A stretch of 64,000 nt of DNA, taken from contig JANQJU010000100.1 of NCBI GenBank assembly GCA_028281495.1, positions 1 through 64,000 on the forward strand, written 5' to 3'. The position numbers and the translations under genes were made by a program. Within the stretch, counting starts at the first letter, position 1. Every line of letters starts with the position of its first letter. A model generated the notes under the pieces. That model was not told the origin of the DNA. It saw only the letters and a list, made by a program, of their open reading frames with translations, and ran no database searches. This stretch comes from SAR324 cluster bacterium. GTDB taxonomy: Bacteria; SAR324; NAC60-12. This document shows, piece after piece, positions 42,231 to 52,900 of this stretch.

Positions 42231-43553
42231 ATGAAACCAACAAGCCGCACCTGGATTCCTGATCATTGCCAAGAGTATATCGCTTCTTTGGAGCATCATT
42301 ATTCCTCATTGTCAGTAGATGAATTAGAACAGCAGATCCATCAGCTGATTTCTGAAAACAAAGCTATTCATGAAAGGCAATCAATCAACCTAAATCCTGC
42401 GACAAATGTGATGAATCCGAAAGCAGAAGCAATGCTTGCCAGTGGTTTAGGAAACAGGCCGTCTCTAGGATATCCAGGAGATAAATACGAAATGGGTTTG
42501 GAAGCCATTGAAAAAATCGAAGTGTTGACAACCAAGCTCATCTGCGAGGTTTTTCATTCTCGCTATGCAGAATTTCGAATGGCTTCCGGGGCGATGGCCA
42601 ATTTATATGCGTTTATGGCCACTACCCAGCCTGGGGATAAAATCATTGTTCCTCCTCCCGATATTGGAGGACACATCACCCACCATACCTCTGGAGCGGC
42701 AGGGCTGTATGGTCTAGATGTTCACTGGGCGCCCATTGATGCGAAAAATTATACGGTTGATGTGGATGCCCTCCTTGAAAAAGTTCGACAGATCCGCCCC
42801 AAATTGATCACGATTGGTGGGAGCCTCAATCTTTTTCCACACCCTGTTCATGAACTACGGACAATTGCCGATGAATACGAATGTTATGTTCATTTCGATG
42901 CTGCTCACCTTTGTGGAATCATTGCTGGCAACGCCTGGCAACACCCACTGGAATGCGGTGCACATCTCATGACTTTTAGCACCTACAAAAGTCTAGGGGG
43001 CCCGCCCTCGGGTATCATTTTGACCAATGATTCTGTTCTGGCCCAACGAATTGATCAAATTGCTTTTCCTGGCCTCACGGCCAACTTCGATGTGGCCAAA
43101 ACCGCAGCTTTAGCCATAACTTTACTGGATTGGAAAATCCACGGGAAGGCCTATGCTAAATCAATGGTTTCAGAAGCCCAAACGTTAGCTCAAGCACTAC
43201 TCGAACAACATCTTCCGCTTTATTTGGCTGATAACGGTGTGACGACTTCCCATCAATTCGCGCTAGAAGCAAACCAATGGGAAGGAGGGCAAAAGGTGGC
43301 TCAATTACTTCGACGAGCAAATATCTTGAGCAGTGGCATTGGCTTGCCCATTGAACCAGTGAATGGAGATTTCAACGGTTTGCGATTCGGCACGCCCGAA
43401 ATCGTGCGGTGGGGAATGAAATCTGAGGGCATGTCAGAGATCGCCACGTTTTTAAAACGAGTTCTGTTAGATCATGAGCCACCAGAAAATGTTGCACTAG
43501 ATGTCATGGATTTTAGGCAGCGATTTCAAAAGATACACTTCGTTCGATGCTGA
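42231..43553 (+). CDS. Serine hydroxymethyltransferase-like PLP enzyme
   Basis: The start is placed at 42231 (GGAG eight bases before). The open frame from 42075 lacks signals. The 440-residue product is a fold-type I PLP enzyme with the SHMT layout: LGYPGDKYEMGLEAIE, VHFDAAHLCGII (D223) and the PLP lysine K253 in TFSTYKSLGGPPSG. Canonical GlyA has TTTTHKTLRGPRGG, and the tetrahydrofolate loop is also poorly conserved. It may thus be a divergent SHMT acting on another beta-hydroxy amino acid. Length is slightly above GlyA's. A LysR regulator lies directly upstream. Confidence 0.82.
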   Translation: MKPTSRTWIPDHCQEYIASLEHHYSSLSVDELEQQIHQLISENKAIHERQSINLNPATNVMNPKAEAMLASGLGNRPSLGYPGDKYEMGLEAIEKIEVLTTKLICEVFHSRYAEFRMASGAMANLYAFMATTQPGDKIIVPPPDIGGHITHHTSGAAGLYGLDVHWAPIDAKNYTVDVDALLEKVRQIRPKLITIGGSLNLFPHPVHELRTIADEYECYVHFDAAHLCGIIAGNAWQHPLECGAHLMTFSTYKSLGGPPSGIILTNDSVLAQRIDQIAFPGLTANFDVAKTAALAITLLDWKIHGKAYAKSMVSEAQTLAQALLEQHLPLYLADNGVTTSHQFALEANQWEGGQKVAQLLRRANILSSGIGLPIEPVNGDFNGLRFGTPEIVRWGMKSEGMSEIATFLKRVLLDHEPPENVALDVMDFRQRFQKIHFVRC

Positions 43554-43827
43554 TGGCTGGTCAAAGTAGAGTGCCTTGCTATTTTTTTGTATTTTTATAC
43601 TCGAATGACCTCATCAAGTGAACTTCTTAAAATAAGAGAAGAGGACTACAACGCAAATGTTGATAAGTTGCTCCCATTCTCGTCCTTATATTTTGTTGTG
43701 TTGAACATCAGAAATCAACTGGACTGTAACACACGGTTTTTCAGACTGCCTCAACTTCGCGAATTTTTCTGAAAAAAGGTAGTTGCCCCATTGTCTCATG
43801 GATATTGGCATTTTTCTTTGCCTGAAG
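43554..43827. other. Intergenic region, no convincing gene
   Basis: A 61-codon ORF (43587-43772) lacks a binding site and shows no domain. The rest appears to be leader and promoter sequence of the giant lipoprotein gene. Confidence 0.4.
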
Positions 43828-43882
43828 GCAGACGGGGCGAATTTCTCTCTAACTCACCGAATGGTACAGAGAAGGCGTCTGC
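43828..43882 (+). promoter_or_regulatory. Structured 5' leader of the giant lipoprotein gene
   Basis: GCAGACG (43828-43834) pairs with CGTCTGC (43876-43882). Inside, TTCTCT pairs with AGAGAA and ACC with GGT around GAAT. This nested 55-base stem ends 36 bases before the ATG. It does not match GEMM or other riboswitches I know, so it may be a thermosensor, protein-binding site or unknown riboswitch. Confidence 0.45.
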
Positions 43883-43918
43883 TATTTCAGAAAAATCACA
43901 TAAAAATTATGAGGGAGA

Positions 43919-46900
43919 ATGGTGCAGAGAAGTTGGTGGAAGGGGACAATCCTCGTTTTAATCCTGGTTGGCTTGATGGGATGCCGTCAAGAAGACCCAA
44001 AACAGCAATCGGCAACTCCGCCGCAGGAAACCCTGAGCCAGCAGGTTCCAACTGAGTCGATTTATGTGGATATGACGGGGAGCGGCCGTGCGTTGGGGGG
44101 GTATTTGGCTCACGTCAAGTACGACCCCGCTCTACTGGAAGTGCGAGAAGTCCTTCCAGGCATGTCGCCAGCATTCACCAATCCTCCGTTGGTCCGCTTG
44201 GATGCACAAAAGGGAGATATCTGGCTGATCAGTACCAATCAAACCAGTCTCAACGATCCCGCACACCTGGTGGAAATTGCGAGGATTCAGTATGAAAGCG
44301 ACGAACCCGTGGTGACTCCGTTTCGCTTGGTCTCGGTCACACTAACCGACACCCAAGGCGAAGCCTTAGTACCTTCCTCTGAAAATCCTCATTCTTTGCG
44401 AATGACTGCGCGTAGTCGTCCCCGTCCTTTGCGAACTCGAACCACGAGCACCGTCCCTGAAGGAACCACAAACGTCGTCCAAGAAGAAGCCCGTACCGAA
44501 AATAAAATGCGGCTGGAACGGGAAGTCGGAAGCACCAAACAACCGTTTCACCCAGAAGAGGGCAACAACGAAGCCCTCCGACTTTCGGAAGCTCGCACGG
44601 CCCAATTGGAAGGAGCGGCAGGATCCAATCTAGAAGCGCCGGTTTTGCCACAAGAGGAGTCGGAACAAACCCCCGATCCAAAGCTCGATGCATTTTTGAT
44701 GGGGGATGTGAACAGCGACCAGTTAGTCAATGTGGCGGATGCTATGTTGATCTGCCATGTAGGTGGGCAATTGAGGGATTCCCGAGATGAGGTGTTCGAC
44801 GAGGCCATTTCCAATGGGGTGCGCACCACTTTCAATGAAGATCGGAACAACGACGGCTTGATCAATGGATTGGACCTTGGGGATGTCAACGGCGATGGCA
44901 TCGTGAATTGTGAAGAAGATGCCGCGTGGATTTTACAATGCGAAGTAGGAACCGAAACGCATTGTAGCGAATCCAGCATCCTTCAAGAAAATACCGTGGT
45001 GACCGAACTCTTGAAGGAAGACCATGCGGAAGAACGCCTCATTGTTAAATATCGCTCGGAAAAAAAGCAGGGAAATGCTCGACGATTGGCGCGGCGTTCC
45101 ATGCAACGGGCGGGAGCCACTTTAGAGGCCCGTTTTCAAACCATCGACTGGGAAGTCCTGAAAGTCCCAGAAGTGGAAAACGCCGTGGAGGTTCTGCTCA
45201 GCGATCCGGCAGTGGAATTGGTGGAACCCGATTATCTGGTGGAAGCCCCTGAAAGTGTGACGACCAACGATCCGCGTTTTTCCAGTTTGTGGGGGCTACG
45301 AACCATCAAAGCACTGGAGGCCTGGGAAACCACCACCGGCAGTTCGGACGTGATTGTGTCGGTGATCGACAGTGGAGTGGACTACAATCATCCCGATTTA
45401 GCCGCAAATATGTGGACCAATCCCGGTGAGATTGCAGGCAATGGGGTTGATGATGATGGCAATGGCTATGTGGATGACATCCACGGTTACGATTTTGCTA
45501 ACAGAGATGGCGATCCGATGGATACCTCGTCTCACGGAACCCACGTGGCAGGAACGATTGCCGCAGTAGGGAATAACAATGTGGGAGTCGTCGGAGTCTC
45601 GCATCATGCCAAAATCATGGCCCTCAAGTTTTTGAACCCAAGGGGATGGATTTCGGATGCTATCAAAGCCGTCGAATATAGTAGTTTGATGGGAGCGCAC
45701 CTTTCCAACAACAGTTGGGGAAGTAGTGGATATTCCCAAGCTTTGCGAGATGCCATTGAAGCCTTTGGAAATAAAGGGGGATTGTTTATGGCATCTGCGG
45801 GAAACGACAACAAAAATACGGATGTTTCTCCACACTATCCTGCGGGTTATAACAATTCGAATATCTTATCCGTGGGATCCACCACATTTTCGGACGCTCG
45901 TTCGTACTTTTCCAACTATGGTGCGACTTCTGTTGATGTGGCTGCACCGGGTTCTGACATTGTGTCGACAGTCATGAACAATGCATATGGAACGAAATCG
46001 GGAACCTCGATGGCCACCCCGCATGTGACCGGATTGGCCGTTCTATTGAAAGCATATCGGCCTGATTTCAAGCATGCTCAGTTGAAAAAAATCATCATGA
46101 ACACCGCAGATCCTATTGCTGCTTTCGCTCAAAGAAGTGTGACGGGTGGGAGAATCAATGCGGAGAAAGCCATTGCCAATATTTCCAATGCGGGAGGTTA
46201 CCTCGTTTCTAATTCCACTTCCGGGGCGGTGACGTACGCATGGGACGACATCCTTTCCACCGGAACCAACATCACGAAGGCTTGTGACAACTGTGAACAA
46301 GGTTTGGCAGATATCGGCTTTTCGTTTCCCTTCTTTGGTATTGCACACACTCAGATTCGCATTTCTTCCAATGGTTATATCGGATTTGGTCGACAGTACG
46401 ATTTGGTGCCAGATGGCACGCTTCCAGGGCCACGTAGTAATGCCCCTCGAATCATGCTGTTTAATAAGGACATGGAAGTATTTGATGGAGTCACGACGGT
46501 CACGACGCAATCCAAGACGGCTCCCAACCGGTTCATCGTGCAATACGACAACTTAGGCATTCAAGGGCAAGCCGGAGGGACTTATGTCACGATGCAAGCG
46601 ATCCTCTACGAAACAGGAAACATTCTGATTCAGTACAAAACACTCAACGGTCATACCAGTGGAGTGAATGGAATTGAGATCCATTCCTCTGATACCGTGA
46701 GATACGTCGTACGGAGTCCTGCACCTGCAAACAATCTAGCTGTTTTGTTTGCCAACCAGTTGTCGGGAGATGCCAAGTTACTGGTCAATCCCAGTTCGAT
46801 TGCGATGAGTACAGAACGTAGCATGTTGAATACGCAAACCCTGACTTTAGCCAACACAGGGACCAACGGCTTAGGGTGGACGGCGGCTGTTGCCACTGTT

Positions 46901-49900
46901 AGCGGAGGGAATTGGCTCAGTCTAGGAACGACCAATGGTTTCTTATTGGTAGGCGCAGAGCAAACGGCGGAAGTTATCACCAAGGCCGACTCTTTGAGTC
47001 CTGGTGTTTACAATGGTTCCGTAACGATCACCAGCAACGATCCCCACAGTCCGACGACGGTTCCTGTCGCGCTCACGGTGGGTGGTCCTGTGTTTCAAAT
47101 CGATCAATCTTCGGTTGCCTTGAATGTAGGGGTGGGGTTGGCCAGCACACAATCTTTAACGATCTCCAATGTGGGACCCAATAGCCATCTCACCTGGAGC
47201 GCTACCTCGTCGACAGATAGTGGCGGCAATTGGTTGGGAGTGAACTCTGCCACCTCGGGAACGATGATTTCCAATACATCGTCTAAAATCGAGCTGTTGC
47301 TTTCTTCAAGTTCTTTGGCTGTCGGGAGTTATACCGGAAAAGTCACCATCACGACCAACGCGGAAGGCAGCCCGCATGTGGTTCCGGTGACGATGACGAT
47401 ACAGGAACCCGATATTGCCGTCTCGCCCAACTCGATTTCAGTACGTATGGATCCAGGAACGAGAAAAAGTATGAGCGTGAGTCTGGAAAATACGGGAAAT
47501 GGGCTACTGCAATATTCAGTGGAACAGCCCCTGACCACAGTGGCCACCGATCCGGTAGGAGGAGTATTGGCGGGGCAAAGTCAGCAAAATATAAATTTAT
47601 TTTTGGATACAGAAATCTACACTTCCGGCACGCACCTCGCTGACATTACGTTCACGAGCAATGATCCCGATGAAGCCAGCGTTCGAATTCCCATTTCCAT
47701 CCGAATTGCTGAATGTCTGGCGACCCAGAATGGTTCGCTGCTCAATATTGAGACGTTTGGTAATGACGCTTCGTGTGGAAGCAGCCAGGAAAGATTTGTA
47801 GTCCCAAACGGATACACCGTTACTTGGAATGGAACCGGATCCCCGCTTCAGAGAGATGTTGTCGTTCGAGAAGGGGGGACTTTTCAGATCACGGGTGGTG
47901 GGAACCTACTCGGCAAGGTCACGCTAGAGGGAGGTACTTTGGATGTGGACCAGCAACTCTCGCTTGGCCAACTGGTGATTACAAAAGATTCCACAGTGCA
48001 TGTGGCGAGCAGCACCAGTTTGAGTTTGAATGGCACCACGGTGATTCCTCAATCACAATTGCTGACTTTGAACGGAGGGGGAGGGATCACAGGTGGAGAA
48101 ATCATTTTGAAAGGTGATTTGCAGGTGATGGCTGCGATGACCATTGCTAGCAATCTTTCGCTGGAAGGCGGCAAGCTGGACATTGATGCGGACACAAATT
48201 TGAGTGGCCTTCTGGTCTATCCAGCGCGGCACTTCTCTGAAAAGTCGGGAACACAGAACCCGTTCAATGGCGTGGATATCGGAAGCCGTGCCTCAATTGA
48301 ATTGGTGGATATCGACAAGGATGGTGATTTGGATGCCTTTGTTGAAAGCAAAGCGGGGGGGGTAGCCTACTACGAAAATGTCGGTACGGCGTCTGTACCT
48401 CAATTTGAGAGTGCGCCCAATGCGGCCAATCCCTTGAGAAAGGTCTTTTTAGGAGAAGAAGCACCGACTTTTGTAGATATCGACAATGACCAAGATTTCG
48501 ATCTGTTCTTGGGGGCCAGTGATGGCAAAATCTATTATCACTATAACTATGGAACGACATCCTTCCCGATGTACACAAGAATTACAGGGTCTACCAATCC
48601 TCTCGACGGGATTGATGTTGGCAATAATTCCCATGTTGCCTTTGTGGATATCGACAATGATCAAGACTATGACGTGTTTGTTGGCAATGAGTTGGGGCAG
48701 ATCCGTCATTATCAAAACACCGGTAGTGCCACAACACCGGTGTTTACTGAACGAGTGGACTCATTCAATCCATTCAATGGTGTCGACGTAGGAGGGGATG
48801 CTGCTCCCACCTTTACGGATTCCGATGGCGATGGCGATTGGGACGCATTCATTGGTACCGGGGGAGGCACCGTGGTGTATTACGAGAACACGGGCACCAT
48901 CACAACCCCAAAATTTTCCAAAAATATTAGTGGGAATCCGTTTGTGGGAGTGGATGTCGGGAGCTATGCAACCCCTGCTTTTGCCGACGTCGACAACGAT
49001 AAAGATCCAGACGCTTTCATCGGGATTCATGACGGAACGATCCGTTATTTTCGGGCAGGTGGTGGGAGTGCCAATGAAATGAGTGAGCTGGATATTGCAC
49101 CGGGAACCACCTTCACTTTGGCAAACACCACGACCATTCCCACGGGCCAAACTTTAATCGTTTCGGGGAACGGCACGGTATCGGGCAACAGGATTTATGT
49201 GGACGGTACTTTGAGAGTCAAACAACCCATCACGATTGCCAATGTGGTGAACATGCGATCCGGAATTATCGATGTGGATGCCGCAACGCAATTCACAACT
49301 ACAGTGGAATCGTCAGGTGGATGGATGGATATCGATAGCGCGACCACCTTGGCACTGCTTGACGCGCAGCCCAACACGTCTGGAACGGTGGAGTTTGTTT
49401 CAAAAACCGGGAGTTTGAACCCCTTGAGTAATTCCATTTTGGGAGGTTCTTCCGCGCTGAGTTTTGCCGATATCGATGGCGATGGCGATCCCGATGCGTT
49501 TATCAGTACCTATGGACCTCACTTGATTTTTTCACGCAATACGGGATCCGCCTCCAATCCGAACTTTGTGCAACTCACCGATAGGGAAAGCCCCTTTGGA
49601 ACGTTGTACAATGACGAATCTCCTGCTTTTGCTGATGTTGACAAAGACGGTGACTTGGACGCCATCATAGGCACTTCAGATGGCAAGATCTTATTCTATC
49701 GAAACGAAGGAAGCGCGACCTCGTTTTCGGTGCATCCTGTGACGGGTAGTTCGAATCCGTGGAATGGCATTGATGTGGGGTGGAATGCCCATCCTGATTT
49801 GGTGGACATCGATGGGGATGGGGATTTGGACCTTTTTGTCGGTGAGTATTACGGAACCCTTCGGTTCTTTAAAAATACGGGAACCGCACAAGCTCCGATT

Positions 49901-52900
49901 TATATTTTGCAGAGCGGAAACGACAATCCGCTGGAAGGGGTGGACGTGGGGTATGACGCCGCTCCTGCTTTTCTCGATATGGATAGTGACGGCGATTCTG
50001 ATCTGTTTCTCGGGGCGGATAACGGGTTTGTTTATTTTTACAAAAATATGGGAACTCCAACCGCACCTCAATTTCATCTCCAAACCGGAAAGGACAATCC
50101 TTTTTATCTTGTTGACGTTGGATTCGATTCAGCACCAGCATTTGTAGACGTCAATGGTGATGGTCGAAAAGACATGTTTTTAGGCAGTGGGGCAGGACCG
50201 ATTCGATATTATGAGTCCCAAACCCCTCAAAGCTCCACAGTGATGGATATTGCCAGCACCCGCACCACGGTCATTACCGATCTGAAGTTGGGAACGAATG
50301 CAAGGCTGGAAGCCTACGGGGGCGGTACCTTAGATATGAAATCGTCCTTCAATGACTTGATGGGACATCTTGAAACAACGGGAGTGACTTTAGTCACACC
50401 CAACCCCCTATCACTCGCACTATCGGGGAATACGGTATTGAATACCGGGCAAAGTCTGGCAGCCAACACGTTGGCACTCAATGGCCATGCCTTGACTCTC
50501 GAAGGCAATTCACCCCCGGTCGCTACGGTGATGATGTACAACCCGGTGTTTAAAAATTTCTCTTCCTTTGACCTGCGGACAGAGGGGACAGATGTAACTG
50601 TGAGCGAACCATTAATACTGTCATCTGCAACGGAAGTGTTGAACACGCGCGATTCCAATTTTACGTTATCCGGGGGTCTGACCCTTCAGGAAGGCCATCT
50701 GACCAGCAACTCCGGAGTGTTACAACTGAATGGTGGAGGGACCGTTTCAGGAGGGCGTTTGGCAGCGAGTGGAGGAAGCGTGATTCTACCCGCCACAAAA
50801 ACCACCACTTTTTCGGGCAATGGATCACTGCAACTTTTTGACACGACCTTGGCTTCAAACACCAAAGGGACGCCAGCAACTATCTTGATTGATGGATCTC
50901 CCAGTTTGCGAATGGAGGGAGGGCGAATTGCGGATATTGCAGTGACGGGTGGCACGCTTACTGTACACGGAGCCGCCAATGGAGGGGGCAATTCCAATGT
51001 GATTTTTGTCACCACGACTTCCACCACGACAACGACACTCCCATTTTTGGAATTTGTTGCGAGTGCTCCTCCGCCTCCTCCGTCACCTCCTCCTTCTTTT
51101 GGGGGTGGGGGTGGCGGAGGGGGTGGTGGTGCTCCTCCGCCCCCACCACCGGCTCCGACCACCAGTAGCACGACGAGCAGTACCACAAGCAGTACCACCA
51201 GTAGCACGACGAGCAGCACCACCACACGACCAACTACGACTACCACATCGACGGTGGTGACCACGACCACAGCAGCCGTTACGACCACCACCGTTCCCGT
51301 AGCAGTCAATCCCGTAAATTCGGGTGGAGCGGACCCACGACAAACAGTGACCAAAGGGAAATCCTCGGTTCAGGTGCCCAACGAAAATTCGGAAACGGTT
51401 TCCAATGAAGACGGTTCGGTGACTGTAAAACTAACTCCTCAAGCCAACACCTCCGTCAGTTCGACCTTGCAGCAAGACGGTTCGGTGATCAACAAAGCCA
51501 AAGTACAAAATGCCTCTGGTCAAGAAGTGGAAACGGAAATCCAGGCGCCGGATGGAGCCACCACCAGCATCAGCGATACTGGAAATGTAGTGACAGAAGT
51601 GCCACTGATCCAGCTTGAGGGGGGAAAAACAGCAGCAATTAAAGCGAACGTCGATAGTGATGGGAGCGCTACGGCCACCACCGAAATCACGAGTGCTTCC
51701 GGGGAAACGGTCACCACCGAAGTCAAGGCCCCCGCAGGAGCCAAAACCAGCATCGCGGCTTCCGGTGCCTTGGTTACAGAATCGGAAGCTGTTGTCGTGG
51801 ACAATGGAGTGACGCGAACCACGGTTTCTGAAGTCGAACCAGATGGAACCACCACCAATAAGCTCATGGCAGTGGATGCTTCAGGCGAAGCAGTCACCAC
51901 AGAAATCAAGGCCCCTGCCGGAGCTAAAACTGCGATCAGCTCTAGCGGTTCCACGCAAACCGAGACCCCTTCGGTGGAAACTCCGAGTGGAAATCGAGTG
52001 TCTGCTAAAGTGACCACCAACCCCCAAGGTGAGATTGAAGCGACGCTGGAAATCGTCCCTCCGGGGTCGAGCGAACCCCAAGTGGTCTTGTTACCCACCG
52101 CACAGCAAGGTGCTTCGGTTGAAGTGACCTACGATGAAACCGGCAGTGGTAAAGTGACCGTGGTGACTTCGGTCAGATCTGGCAACAACAATACCACTGC
52201 GCGTCTAGAAACCGAGGTCGCTCAGAACATTCCTACGAATGCTTACTTCGTGGGGCGCACCCTTGAAACAGGAGATCCTGTTTACATCTTGCCTGATAGT
52301 GATGATGTGCAGTTACGTTTTGAAAAATCGTTCGAAGGGGAAGAAACGGTGGTCACCTTGGAGTCGGGAGTTGCACGAATCCAATATGAAAATGGGCCTA
52401 CGATTCTCATGGCATCGACCACCACCCTGACCGTTCAGAATTTGGCTTCTGCGGTCTCGTTACAAGCCGGGTGGAACCTTGTCGCTTTGCCAACTCCTGC
52501 GGTGCTGGGATCTGACGATTTAGAAACCAAGTTTGCCGAAGCCTTGGAAGTGTGGGGATATCATGGTGGGGAGTGGTCTGTGTACCAGCCCAGCCTGAGC
52601 GCATCCTCAGACACAAGTGCCACGACGACCTATTCCACAATGGTCTCAATGAACTCAGGACAAGGAGTGTGGGTGAATATGGCCGAAAGCAGCATGCTGA
52701 GTCTCACCGATCTGGGAGATTATGACGTCCTCAATGAATTGGGGGCACTCTCGGAAGGTTGGCATTTGTTGGGCAATGGACGTGATGTGGAGGTGCAAGC
52801 GATTGACAATGCCTTACAACACCTCTCTCAAGAAGTTGCGACGTTCCCAGTCGGTGGCCTATTGGATCCGGGACAATCCAATCCGCCGCCGACTGGTTTC

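Noticed and set aside
43587..43772. 61-codon ORF after the SHMT-like gene
   Set aside because: No binding site, no domain, AT-rich leader region.
43828..43882. Possible GEMM (c-di-GMP) riboswitch
   Set aside because: The conserved GEMM internal segments (such as the AAACC and GGGCAAA parts) are missing; kept only as an unclassified structured leader.
50686..51354. 222-codon minus-strand ORF with runs of Val, Gly and Pro
   Set aside because: Antisense of the Thr/Gly/Pro-rich stalk of the giant protein; low-complexity artefact.
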